Source of the DNA: Clostridiales bacterium CCNA10
GTDB taxonomy: Bacteria; Bacillota; Clostridia; Oscillospirales; Oscillospiraceae
Assembly (NCBI GenBank): GCA_003573975.1
Contig: AP018533.1
Coordinates: 930,001-994,000, forward strand
Length of the DNA stretch: 64,000 bases
Direction: 5' to 3'
In this document: piece after piece, positions 42,965 through 50,365 of the stretch
Layout of the letters: every line of letters begins with the position of its first letter
Position numbering within the stretch: the first letter of the stretch is position 1
Translations under genes and position numbers: made by a program
The notes under the pieces: model-generated
Seen by the model: the letters and a program-made list of their open reading frames with translations, nothing else
The model's database searches: none
Told to the model about the DNA's origin: nothing

Positions 42965-43389
42965 TTATTTTCCTCCGTAGCATCGTTGCCAATAAACAGA
43001 GCACCCTTCAGTTCTTTCACACAACGGTCAAACTCAGCCACAAATTCTTTTTCTGATATCTCTCTGAAACTCATGTTCCGAGTGTTCCTTGCTTCGCCCA
43101 GGATGCTGGAAAACACCGTGTCACAATAGAAAGGGAAAATATCATCGTTGTCGCAGTCGTGCCCAAGGTAAAGAGCGGGGTACTGGTAAGGATTGAAGTG
43201 ACAATGGCCTGATAGATCGTATTGCTCACGGGGGATATCAATGATCCGTAGATAGTTGCCATTTAGGATAAAGCAGCGACCTACATTTTTCTTTGCCTCT
43301 TCCTGAAACTTTTTAATTTCTTCTTTTTCAAGTGATTTACGGAGAATTTGAAGTTCGGAGATTTGCTTATCAACCTCTTGAAGTGTCAT
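42961..43389 (-). CDS. Phage hypothetical protein with a coiled-coil start
   Basis: A 142-residue protein. Residues 1-35 are helical and charged (KQISELQILRKSLEKEEIKK). The rest is mixed, with several Cys, His and Asp residues (CHFNPYQYPALYLGHDCDND near 65-84). Both ends overlap neighbours by ATGA. No family recognised. Confidence 0.65.
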   Translation of the reverse strand: MTLQEVDKQISELQILRKSLEKEEIKKFQEEAKKNVGRCFILNGNYLRIIDIPREQYDLSGHCHFNPYQYPALYLGHDCDNDDIFPFYCDTVFSSILGEARNTRNMSFREISEKEFVAEFDRCVKELKGALFIGNDATEENK

Positions 43390-43760
43390 AACAGGATCTC
43401 TCTTTCGTGGAATACTTTTAAGTCGGACATGGGGAATAAGCCATGCTCAACCATGTCGTATGGCTCGTTTTCCCATGAGATTTGGATTGGGCAATCTGAA
43501 ATGGGGGTACATATTGGCCGGCCATTTAGATTGTAGTGCGTCATTTTTGCCCAGTGGTCTTTATACCTTTGCCATTCTTCCTCTGAGGAATTGAAGTGTA
43601 TCTCTGGAGCTAAGAAACAATCGGCAACCCGCCAATGGACGGCAACATAGGACGGTTGTACTCGGACTGGAAGTTTTTCATATGCCCAGACTTGGCCTGA
43701 TTCGTCGCAGGCCAGATAGCGTAACCCCCAGGAGCGCAGTTTGTTTGCATTGAATTTCAT
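43386..43760 (-). CDS. Phage hypothetical protein, Trp-rich
   Basis: A 124-residue protein rich in aromatic residues (LRSWGLRYLACDESGQVWAY near 8-27; WQRYKDHWAKMTHYNLNGRP). It is linked to both neighbours by ATGA overlaps. No family recognised. Confidence 0.65.
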   Translation of the reverse strand: MKFNANKLRSWGLRYLACDESGQVWAYEKLPVRVQPSYVAVHWRVADCFLAPEIHFNSSEEEWQRYKDHWAKMTHYNLNGRPICTPISDCPIQISWENEPYDMVEHGLFPMSDLKVFHEREILL

Positions 43761-44749
43761 AGCGCTAAATCAGCAAGTTCCGAAAGCTTGATAGACTGCT
43801 CTGGCTTTAGAGAGGGGAATGCGTCTTTCTTCAGATAGATGATTTTGCCGTCTACTCTAAGAGTGGTCATGTCACCAACACGCTTTAGTTCGCCGTCACC
43901 GAGAACATCGAGCAGGTTTTCTGCTTGTACGATTTCATATTCTGCAAAGTGAGGCTTATGAATGATACAATCTGGGTGGTTAATAAGGGTAGGGACGCAC
44001 ATTTTCAAATCTCCATCGGAGCACTTCAAAAAACCGTTCTCCGTCACTTGAAAAGATGCACTCATTCCAGGGTAAGTAAACCACTCTCCAACCTCAACCC
44101 CAAGCACTTCACAGATGCGAGGACGCGTCATTTCGATGGTATCATCAATATGATTATCCATGTTTGTCTCCTTTTCTACTGTATAGTACAGATCCCCAGT
44201 TTCTTCATCCTGGTGTTCAACAAGTCTTTTCTTTTCAACTGATTTTGCAGGTTCTACGAAAGCCCATTCAAAAACTTCTCGCGGATAATATAGCGTCATA
44301 TAACACAATTTACCGCCGTAGTATTCTCCTGGTTTATGAGTGCAACTTCTGTTTGTTTTTCCGCAGATTGAGCAGGCGCTTGTATTAACAGAACACGCAA
44401 CGCTGATTTCTGGCTTTTCTCCATGCTCGATTTGTTCAATTAGTTGCTCTGTTTCATTTGACCTTGGGATTATGACGGTTGCTTTTAACCATTGATAACG
44501 CTCGTGGAATGTTGCCCACTTATTTTCATCTGTAACAATCTCAGTTGAAACAATTTTTGCGATTCTGGTTTCCCCAATACAACCATACTTCCCAACGAAC
44601 ATTTCTGCCATTTGTTCAAGGCACTGAGAAGAGAACCGCTCGTTATCGTCATCAATTTCATTGTCACAAAGCTTGACGGTAAATGTGTAGTCATCATCTG
44701 CAACCTTGATGGTATCAAATACCTTTCCTTCTTTGTTAATGAACTTCAT
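43757..44749 (-). CDS. Phage protein with protease-like N-terminal part and repeated C-terminal domain
   Basis: 330 residues from ATG 44749. The region around residues 95-165 (ISVACSVNTSACSICGKTNR, then CTHKPGEYYGGKLCYM, then EWAFVEPA) resembles a Cys-bearing segment I associate with phage prohead maturation proteins; this is a weak match by eye. The C-terminal 110 residues begin PRICEVLGVEVGEWF and end with FPSLKPEQSIKL, the module shared with the 244-residue protein at 41043-41777. Function unknown. Confidence 0.65.
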   Translation of the reverse strand: MKFINKEGKVFDTIKVADDDYTFTVKLCDNEIDDDNERFSSQCLEQMAEMFVGKYGCIGETRIAKIVSTEIVTDENKWATFHERYQWLKATVIIPRSNETEQLIEQIEHGEKPEISVACSVNTSACSICGKTNRSCTHKPGEYYGGKLCYMTLYYPREVFEWAFVEPAKSVEKKRLVEHQDEETGDLYYTVEKETNMDNHIDDTIEMTRPRICEVLGVEVGEWFTYPGMSASFQVTENGFLKCSDGDLKMCVPTLINHPDCIIHKPHFAEYEIVQAENLLDVLGDGELKRVGDMTTLRVDGKIIYLKKDAFPSLKPEQSIKLSELADLAL

Positions 44750-45110
44750 GGCTGTCCTCCTGAGCCAGTTTTGCACCGCAATATCTACAGTATCGTGCAA
44801 GCGGGTCTATGTTATCAAGCCGGTGACAGTTTGAGCATACGCCCTTGCCTTTGTCACACAAAATACGCTGCGCACCATTGTCAAAATACTTCTCCCATTG
44901 ATCCGTAGTAGAGCTTGTATAATTGATGTCGATATCGTTATCCCAGTCTACATGAGCACCGACTTTTTCATTGGCAAAGTGGGTAACGCAACTGGTAGAA
45001 ATGCCATCAAGAGCATCATCTTTGATAAGTCTCTTGATTTCCTCCAAGGAAAGGTTTTCTTCCAGATCACATACATACAATGTCATTTTATAAAGTTGTG
45101 CCAAAGCCAT
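44736..45110 (-). CDS. Phage hypothetical protein with a C-terminal zinc ribbon
   Basis: About 124 residues. The C-terminal part has CSNCHRLDNIDP and ARYCRYCGAKL, a two-pair zinc ribbon. The start is uncertain: ATG 45110 is only two bases after the Shine-Dalgarno-like end of the upstream gene, a TTG two codons later (45104) has better spacing, and an internal ATG begins MTLYVCDLEENL. It overlaps the next gene by 14 bases. Confidence 0.65.
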   Translation of the reverse strand: MALAQLYKMTLYVCDLEENLSLEEIKRLIKDDALDGISTSCVTHFANEKVGAHVDWDNDIDINYTSSTTDQWEKYFDNGAQRILCDKGKGVCSNCHRLDNIDPLARYCRYCGAKLAQEDSHEVH

Positions 45111-45535
45111 CACTCCTTGTCCATCTTTGCACCGCAGTTAGGGCAATGTTTCGGCTCCCAATCACTCCATATATCCGCGTCTAACCCCTTGAATTTATCT
45201 TCACCACATATAGGACAAATTGGGTTCCCTGGTTCCCACCTCCCATGCCTCACCTCCACCACATCGGAGGTAGGGGTATCCCACAGCGCACTGTAAAAAT
45301 CCATCATGGACTTGCACTCGTGATCCAGATTGCCAATTACATTTTTTATCGCAGAAATAGCGACATCCCGTTTGATGTACTCACTCACTTCGCAAGACAT
45401 CATCTCTTTAGGACGAACAACATCGGGTTGCTCACCTATTAGATCGAGTACATCTTTTAGACAAACGAGCCTGTTTTCATTCCCGTATATATCTGTTAGG
45501 TTATCCTTTAAGGCACCAGCATCAATCGGTTTCAT
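45110..45535 (-). CDS. Phage hypothetical protein with a C-terminal zinc ribbon
   Basis: A 141-residue protein. The N-terminal half is helical. The C-terminal half has EVRHGRWEPGNPICPICGED near 93-112 and HCPNCGAKM near 129-137, the paired CxxC of a zinc ribbon, a very common tail in Clostridia phages. Function unknown. Confidence 0.75.
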   Translation of the reverse strand: MKPIDAGALKDNLTDIYGNENRLVCLKDVLDLIGEQPDVVRPKEMMSCEVSEYIKRDVAISAIKNVIGNLDHECKSMMDFYSALWDTPTSDVVEVRHGRWEPGNPICPICGEDKFKGLDADIWSDWEPKHCPNCGAKMDKE

Positions 45536-45914
45536 TCGTGTTCAAAGCCCCCTTAACCAACATTCCAATTTTATTTCTCAAGTCCTGCCACGCTTCTTTG
45601 GTAAGTGGCCTGGAGCAGTTTGGGCAGTATGGTATTTCTGGCTTTTCACCATACGCCCATCTGCTTAAAGATAGGCCGAAAGTAGAGTCCTTACTAATGG
45701 ATAGCCCATTCAAAGCCTTTCCTTTGCATAATTCACAGCCAGGCCACATCTGCTCCAATTGTTCGTATTCTGGAACTGTATGGCATAATTCATCAATTTT
45801 GGATTTCAGATCTTTGTTTTCTTTAACCGACTTGGCATAGTCGCAGCTATGATCACAATTCTTGGTATAGTGCTTCCTAAACCTAAGCCAGCAATAATCA
45901 ACACATGGATTTAT
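45522..45914 (-). CDS. Phage Cys-rich protein, probable AUA start
   Basis: The open frame from the stop at 45933 encodes a continuous, plausible protein of about 130 residues with Cys pairs CVDYC near 4-8, CDHSCDYA, CELCKGK and CPNC. No ATG, GTG or TTG occurs before an internal ATG at 45758, which would discard the first zinc pairs. The Shine-Dalgarno-like GATGGTGAT lies just before an ATA codon at 45914-45912, so I take that as the likely start. It overlaps the next gene by 14 bases. A sequencing error or a decayed start is the alternative. Confidence 0.55.
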   Translation of the reverse strand: MNPCVDYCWLRFRKHYTKNCDHSCDYAKSVKENKDLKSKIDELCHTVPEYEQLEQMWPGCELCKGKALNGLSISKDSTFGLSLSRWAYGEKPEIPYCPNCSRPLTKEAWQDLRNKIGMLVKGALNTNETD

Positions 45915-45946
45915 GATATCACCATCTTTCGCTTAAAACACAGAAT

Positions 45947-46105
45947 TCATTGATCTGTATCGACCTCAAATGTGGTTGCGAATGGGCATTTATGCTCACA
46001 AAATCTTATCTGCCCATCCAATGTGCATCGTCCACAGCCCTCCCCATATTTGTTCATAATCCATTGGTTGTCATCCCAGAACTTACAAACTCCACAAGTC
46101 CCCAT
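45947..46105 (-). CDS. 52-residue Cys-rich mini-protein
   Basis: Starts at ATG 46105 behind GGTGAG and has eight Cys: CGVC at 4-7, CGRC at 24-27 and CEHKC at 36-40 plus flanking residues. The spacing suggests one or two zinc sites. It is too short for most gene finders. One of several Cys-rich mini-proteins in this stretch; function unknown. Confidence 0.65.
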   Translation of the reverse strand: MGTCGVCKFWDDNQWIMNKYGEGCGRCTLDGQIRFCEHKCPFATTFEVDTDQ

Positions 46106-46106
46106 T

Positions 46107-46229
46107 TTATCTCACCCGTTTCCTATAAGCATACCTCGTACAGCAAGCAATTCGCTTGTTACTCCAGTCTGGATGTTTGTGCCTTATACAAAAGAAGATG
46201 ATGCTCCACTTGTTACTGAACTTCTTCAT
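46107..46229 (-). CDS. 40-residue basic mini-protein
   Basis: Starts at ATG 46229 inside the end of the upstream gene (17-base overlap) and ends one base before the next start region. It is basic with the segment RHKHPDWSNKRIACCTRYAY. The ribosome-binding site is weak, so the coding assignment rests mainly on the exact fit between two genes. Confidence 0.45.
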   Translation of the reverse strand: MKKFSNKWSIIFFCIRHKHPDWSNKRIACCTRYAYRKRVR

Positions 46230-46431
46230 TGAGCTTGCTTTCAAAATATTCGATGGCAAGACTATACGCCTTTTTCTGTTTGTCAAAATCTTCTTGAGTC
46301 ACATCCTTGAGTTGGGATAGCTGCTCTTTGAAAAGAATATTTTGCCTATGGAGCTGAATTGTATTTTGAGTAATCCTGACCACCTGAGTAATTACCAGGA
46401 TCGTCACCATGATTGTTAGGTAAATGTCCAT
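46213..46431 (-). CDS. Small membrane-anchored phage protein
   Basis: 72 residues: one N-terminal transmembrane helix (about 4-22), then a charged helix (LSQLKDVTQEDFDKQKKAYS near 38-57). GGAGG precedes ATG 46431. The first 86 bases overlap the end of the 87-residue gene in another frame. Function unknown. Confidence 0.65.
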   Translation of the reverse strand: MDIYLTIMVTILVITQVVRITQNTIQLHRQNILFKEQLSQLKDVTQEDFDKQKKAYSLAIEYFESKLNEEVQ

Positions 46432-46609
46432 ATGTCCTCCAGTAATTTCTTTTTAGTTCCGATATTTCTTGATCTGTAAGCGTCTTGTTTGATGCGAACA
46501 CAAAATAATTATCGCAGCGATTTGGGCAAGCCACACACTCACAGCGGTGCGGGTTGCTTGTTTCATTTACACGAAATGGGCAATTGCTGTAGCAATCCAT
46601 GTCAATCAT
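46346..46609 (-). CDS. Cys-rich small phage protein
   Basis: 87 residues with an N-terminal Cys cluster (CYSNCPF at 6-12, CECVACPNRC near 23-32), then a helix and a low-complexity Asn/Gly tail that overlaps the downstream membrane gene by 86 bases. The Cys-rich half looks like a compact metal-binding fold. Function unknown. Confidence 0.65.
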   Translation of the reverse strand: MIDMDCYSNCPFRVNETSNPHRCECVACPNRCDNYFVFASNKTLTDQEISELKRNYWRTYGHLPNNHGDDPGNYSGGQDYSKYNSAP

Positions 46610-46907
46610 CCTCTCGCTGTTCCCAATCGATCCTTTGTCCGCATTGTCCGCAGAAGTTCATCTCATTCCCATCTTCATTATGAAGAAACTCACCGCTTCC
46701 GCAGCATGGGCAGGCAATGATGGAAGTATCGCCGTCTGGATATGGACTCATTGGCTCATCTCGGTTTGAGAGTGTTTTCATAGACGAGATATCAAATAAA
46801 ACCTGGTCTAACAGCCAGGAGGCCGTCTTACTGCCTCTGATAATGTCCGTATCGATCAGCTTTATAATCCCGAACAGCTCATTGCCGTCAATCGGTCTTA
46901 CTTCCAT
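46602..46907 (-). CDS. Phage hypothetical protein with a C-terminal zinc ribbon
   Basis: 101 residues: a helical first half and a zinc ribbon made of CPCCGSGEF near 66-74 and CGQCGQRIDWEQ near 86-97. Overlaps both neighbours by a few bases. Function unknown. Confidence 0.72.
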   Translation of the reverse strand: MEVRPIDGNELFGIIKLIDTDIIRGSKTASWLLDQVLFDISSMKTLSNRDEPMSPYPDGDTSIIACPCCGSGEFLHNEDGNEMNFCGQCGQRIDWEQREDD

Positions 46908-47091
46908 TTTGAACCTCCGTTATTGCCGTATCATCTTCTGGTACAAATGGGCGGTAGACGATCCGCTCTGGATTACTTTCCCAGCTCCATCCGCACAACG
47001 GGCAATCCTTACGGGAGATTGGCGGAAAAGTGCAAATAACACTGTTCATCAACGGCGCTCCGCACTTTGGGCATGTTTCAACCATAATCAT
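46888..47091 (-). CDS. 67-residue zinc-ribbon protein
   Basis: Starts at ATG 47091 behind GAGGTGAG. Two Cys pairs, CPKCGAPL near 7-14 and CPLCGWSWE near 30-38, form a zinc ribbon. The rest is short and acidic. Function unknown. Confidence 0.7.
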   Translation of the reverse strand: MIMVETCPKCGAPLMNSVICTFPPISRKDCPLCGWSWESNPERIVYRPFVPEDDTAITEVQNGSKTD

Positions 47092-47435
47092 GATTTCTCA
47101 CCTCTCTTATAAACGCCAGCCTGAGAAATAGGCTTCATGTTACATTTATACATGTCCTCGAAGAAAACATCGGATGGATTTTGAATCAGGTAGGCAAGGC
47201 GCTCTCCAAAGAACACGCTGTAGAATCCCTCATAAGCGTCCTCGACAACAGTGGTGTAGGCCGCTGTCATTGCCTGCCCGCCAATCCCGCCAAACCCAAG
47301 AGCTGTGCTACCCCATACTTGAGGGAAAACCCGTAGCGAAAGGTCTGTATATTTGTAATCAACCCCAAGAGACTTTACGGCGTTGATATGCCGCTCTGCA
47401 ATGAGCGGGAGACAAGGTAGTTCACGCATCAACAT
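47088..47435 (-). CDS. Phage hypothetical protein
   Basis: 115 residues from ATG 47435, which has GGAGGATG eight bases upstream; this overlaps the previous gene by 14 bases. It contains a Gly-rich stretch (STALGFGGIGGQAMTAAYTT near 42-61) and a mixed alpha/beta pattern. No family recognised. Confidence 0.68.
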   Translation of the reverse strand: MLMRELPCLPLIAERHINAVKSLGVDYKYTDLSLRVFPQVWGSTALGFGGIGGQAMTAAYTTVVEDAYEGFYSVFFGERLAYLIQNPSDVFFEDMYKCNMKPISQAGVYKRGEKS

Positions 47436-47661
47436 AATCTTCATCCTCCAAAACAGCTTTGTTCCAAGTTTCAATTGCGCATTTCAGCGCACGGTCTGGG
47501 AGAGCCTTTCCCTCAACTACTTTCAGATGCGACCTGCCGAAAATTGGCTTGCACTTTATGGTAGCCCAACAACCGTGTCCCGCAATACCTTTGAGAGACA
47601 CGGCTGGTGTTCTTCCACAAACCGGGCAGGCGAGAATGGTATCTTCAACCTGAGATTGCAT
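47422..47661 (-). CDS. Lar-like restriction alleviation family protein
   Basis: 79 residues with CPVCGRTPAV near 12-21 and a C-terminal DRALKCAIETWNKA near 56-69. This Cys-pair-then-AI-x-x-WN pattern is that of the Lar family, small phage or prophage proteins that in E. coli reduce restriction by type I systems. The second Cys pair of typical members is not complete here. The anti-restriction role is known for the Rac prophage protein only. Confidence 0.7.
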   Translation of the reverse strand: MQSQVEDTILACPVCGRTPAVSLKGIAGHGCWATIKCKPIFGRSHLKVVEGKALPDRALKCAIETWNKAVLEDEDYVDA

Positions 47662-47848
47662 TTACATATGCCCTCACTTTCTCTACATTCCAGAATACCC
47701 GCTTGCCAAACTGGATACGGGCTTCTGCCAGCTCACCGATTTGCACGGCAGATCTTCGGCCACACCCAAGCATGGCCTGAAGATCATTCGTATTTACCGC
47801 TATTTTTTCGCTTGTCTTTATATTAGAAAATTGCTTTGTTGCGTTCAT
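47645..47848 (-). CDS. MerR/excisionase-like helix-turn-helix protein
   Basis: 67 residues. The segment NTNDLQAMLGCGRRSAVQIG near 19-38 followed by RVFWNVEKVRAYVN has the pattern of a winged helix as in excisionases and small phage regulators. It could control this leftward operon or excision. It starts a group of overlapping genes. Confidence 0.72.
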   Translation of the reverse strand: MNATKQFSNIKTSEKIAVNTNDLQAMLGCGRRSAVQIGELAEARIQFGKRVFWNVEKVRAYVNAISG

Positions 47849-47890
47849 ACATTCCCTCCTACCACTTCTTCCAGTCGAGTAGGCTTGAAA

Positions 47891-48211
47891 TTAACCTGTT
47901 GAATAGGAAATCCCATCAAAAATCTGAATTGGGATTGGACTGCATAGCATAGGATAGAGAATGTCGTCCCGAATTTCTATCCATGCGTCTCTCCAAGTCA
48001 ATTCTTCTTGGACAGCTACAAAATCAGCTCGTCTACCATGTGTGTTTTCGTCCAACCCTCTAATACAGAGAACCTGGACTCCATCACCAAGGTACAACCG
48101 GTCATTTTTTCTTGAGTACACTAAACTCTCTGGCGAAACGAAGCGAAAACGCTTAATATATTGCTCCAACGCATCGTCTGTTTTATAAAAGACTAAGATT
48201 TTGAATCCTAT
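47891..48211 (-). CDS. Phage hypothetical protein, probable AUA start
   Basis: The frame encodes about 106 residues beginning GFKILVFYKTDDALEQYIKR. A strong GGAGGTGAT is followed by TCAT and then ATA at 48211, with no ATG, GTG or TTG at usable spacing: the only TTG and GTG upstream lie within the Shine-Dalgarno sequence itself. I infer an AUA start. Domain content is unknown; the C-terminal half has an acidic stretch (DAWIEIRDDILYP). Confidence 0.55.
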   Translation of the reverse strand: MGFKILVFYKTDDALEQYIKRFRFVSPESLVYSRKNDRLYLGDGVQVLCIRGLDENTHGRRADFVAVQEELTWRDAWIEIRDDILYPMLCSPIPIQIFDGISYSTG

Positions 48212-48243
48212 ATGAATCACCTCCAAGTTGATTAACTAAGCCC

Positions 48244-48906
48244 TTAGAAATCATCTTCTTCGTTCTTTTTGACATACATACAGAGACTGTTTCCGTCGTC
48301 CTGGATCACGAGAGCACAAAGCCGTCCGCCGTACACACAAGCTGCGTCAATGCAGATGTCGCCAGTATCAACGGTATACGCCCTACCAGTCTTACTTGGA
48401 GTATGGCCGAATACAACTTGCTTTTCTCGTTCCTCTGTATCAGTTGCGATCCAATCTCTTCCCCAAAGTAGATCGTCTGGGGAGTTATCTTTCAATAGGG
48501 GATAGGTAAGGCCGGCGTGACAGAAGATGATTTCTGGTGTGTCGTACACCAAAGGCAAGGTTTCAAACCAGGAGATCGCATTGCCGATGTCTTCACCATT
48601 CTGCTCAAAACTGAACTCTGTAAATCTTCCGCCATTTCTGTACCACAATGGGTATTCTCCATGGCGGTAAGCATCAATCGCCATCTGCTCATGGTTTCCT
48701 CGCAGACAGACCACTTTATCCTTGCCAAGCTGCTGCTGTAATTTCATCAACATATTTACTACTTCGCAACTGAATCTGCCGCGATCAATATAGTCGCCAA
48801 CAAACACAAGCGTATCAGTTTGACTTGAGTAGGACACCATGCGGAGCAGGTCTTTCAGTGTATGTAAGCACCCATGAATATCTCCAATCGCCACCAGCCG
48901 ATCCAT
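48244..48906 (-). CDS. PPP-family metallophosphoesterase (lambda phosphatase-like)
   Basis: The 220-residue protein has all PPP motifs: GDIHGC at 8-13, VGDYIDRG near 36-43, RGNHEQM near 69-75, FCHAGLTYP near 128-136 and GHTPS near 168. It resembles phage lambda serine/threonine protein phosphatase, which also acts on nucleotides in some relatives. The target in the host is unknown. Confidence 0.9.
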   Translation of the reverse strand: MDRLVAIGDIHGCLHTLKDLLRMVSYSSQTDTLVFVGDYIDRGRFSCEVVNMLMKLQQQLGKDKVVCLRGNHEQMAIDAYRHGEYPLWYRNGGRFTEFSFEQNGEDIGNAISWFETLPLVYDTPEIIFCHAGLTYPLLKDNSPDDLLWGRDWIATDTEEREKQVVFGHTPSKTGRAYTVDTGDICIDAACVYGGRLCALVIQDDGNSLCMYVKKNEEDDF

Positions 48907-49184
48907 TATCTCACCTCTTTGAAAATTTTACTTGGATGTTTTTGGGGAATGACTTTTACATCAATACCGAGATTCTTCAAAAGCTCAATATAATATTCTG
49001 AATGAAAGTTCCCCTCTAAAACGGAGACTTCTTTTACGGTTTTTGAAATCAAGGTTGTTGTATCGTCAATTTTGTCTCTCTTTACAAATAGGCTTGGCAC
49101 AATATCAAATGGATGCCCCAAAATAGAGCAGAACCCATTGTCTGTGATGATCGTGCAGCCGTCGATATTCGGGATCAGGATCAT
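48906..49184 (-). CDS. Phage hypothetical protein
   Basis: 92 residues, mixed alpha/beta (GCTIITDNGFCSILGHPFDI near 9-28; LLKNLGIDVKVIPQ near 68-81). Its stop overlaps the phosphatase start by one base. No family recognised. Confidence 0.62.
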   Translation of the reverse strand: MILIPNIDGCTIITDNGFCSILGHPFDIVPSLFVKRDKIDDTTTLISKTVKEVSVLEGNFHSEYYIELLKNLGIDVKVIPQKHPSKIFKEVR

Positions 49185-49429
49185 GAATCCATCACCAGCC
49201 GATCTGTATAGAAGAACTCTGTATGACTCCCTACATCAAAACAGGTCATTGGCGTTTCACCAACCTTTGTATTCCAGTTTCGCACATAATAGATGTGGAA
49301 ATTGCGTTCGTCGCAGAACTTTTTGATATGTCCCATAGCTTCTTTGCGAGCTTCTTTTACGGAAAGGTTATCGCTGATTTTTGCAACCTCACGCATCTTG
49401 CCATTGCTACCCTGAAAAAATAATGTCAT
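49181..49429 (-). CDS. Phage hypothetical protein
   Basis: 82 residues with a helical centre (SVKEARKEAMGHIKKFCDER near 23-42) and a strand-rich end. It overlaps both neighbours by ATGA. It resembles small phage proteins that carry an N-terminal FQGSNG-like start; no function known. Confidence 0.62.
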   Translation of the reverse strand: MTLFFQGSNGKMREVAKISDNLSVKEARKEAMGHIKKFCDERNFHIYYVRNWNTKVGETPMTCFDVGSHTEFFYTDRLVMDS

Positions 49430-49902
49430 GCCGCAGCCTCACTCTCTTCTGTCTCTGGGAGCTTGTAGATTGTTACATCCATATCGTCAAAGTATGTGCA
49501 AATCATATTGTAGACGATTTTCCAGTTGCCTTTTGCAAGACCACATCCGAATTTATATGGAAACGCCAAAGATTTATCGTGGTACTGGGTTCTGATTTGG
49601 TTGAAAGCCTTTGTAAGTGCCGTATAGTTGGTAAAGGTTTTACCAGCGGTTCGCCCATAATCAAGTTGCCCAAACACATTTGCAATTATCTTGTTAGGCA
49701 CAACTGGAATGAACTGCACCTTGCCAAGCAAGTCAAACGGAGTGGATTTGCGGCAGAATTCATGGTACGCCGTTTTTACCTCAGGCCACCGCGTATAGAT
49801 CGCCTTTGCCAAACCGGAACCCATTGCACTTCTGCAATTTACCTGCTGAACAATAATGTCTTCTGCTGCGTTCAACAAATCACCGACAACAATTTTGACC
49901 AT
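49426..49902 (-). CDS. Macro-domain protein of the TARG1/DarG-like class
   Basis: The 158-residue protein is a stand-alone macro domain: GDLLNAAEDIIVQQVNC near 7-23, MGSGLAKAI near 27-35, and the phosphate loop with FPYKFGCGLAKGNW near 113-126, where GCGLxxxxW matches the TARG1/ALC1/DarG branch. Macro domains of this branch bind ADP-ribose, and several remove it from DNA or protein. In DarTG, DarG reverses DNA ADP-ribosylation by DarT, a phage-defence toxin. A counter-defence or nucleotide-processing role is plausible but unproved. Confidence 0.88.
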   Translation of the reverse strand: MVKIVVGDLLNAAEDIIVQQVNCRSAMGSGLAKAIYTRWPEVKTAYHEFCRKSTPFDLLGKVQFIPVVPNKIIANVFGQLDYGRTAGKTFTNYTALTKAFNQIRTQYHDKSLAFPYKFGCGLAKGNWKIVYNMICTYFDDMDVTIYKLPETEESEAAA

Positions 49903-49917
49903 TTCACACCACCTTAT

Positions 49918-50347
49918 CTATCTAAAAATAACTACCATGCTCGGAAACGGGGCTGAGTTCTTTCCGTCTCCGAACTTTAATCTCCCACGGAGAAAGCGGA
50001 TCTCAACATTGGGCTTTTTGTAAATGTAATCATGAAAATATGCCGTGTCTGTACGCGCCGGAATCAACATGACAACCGTTGTATCTGGCCTTTTGGCCTC
50101 TTCTGAGCACTTCTTCACCCAGTCCTTGATCGCTCTCCCGTATGGAGGATTACAAAACACGGTCTGCCCCCCCCCAGCATTGTTCAAGTCCGTTGTCCCG
50201 CTCTGTATAATAGCGGTCACATTTATGGTTGGACTCGTCTGCACAGGGGTCGAGGGTAAAGTGGAACTCTGAATTCAGCTTGTCATAGAAGTCCTGCGGC
50301 GTTGCCCAGTCCATTTTCTTGGAAGAAAACATGGCCTCTGTATTCAT
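49918..50347 (-). pseudogene. Phage DNA N6-adenine methyltransferase, frameshifted at a poly-G tract
   Basis: The first frame (from ATG 50347) encodes the N-terminal third with MDWATPQDFYDKLNSEFHFT and LDPCADESNH, and ends soon after LEQCWGG. The rest, including the catalytic NPPYGRAIKDWVKKC motif, lies in another frame ending at 49918. The two join exactly at a run of nine G on the coding strand (50167-50175); eight G would give one continuous frame of about 142 residues. This is a Dam-like phage methyltransferase family. It is either phase-variable, decayed, or affected by a homopolymer sequencing error. Confidence 0.85.
50167..50175. repeat. C9/G9 homopolymer inside the methyltransferase gene
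   Basis: Nine C on the plus strand mark the point where the methyltransferase reading frame shifts. Runs of this length slip readily during replication. Confidence 0.9.
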
Positions 50348-50365
50348 AAACCACCTCTGGATTGA

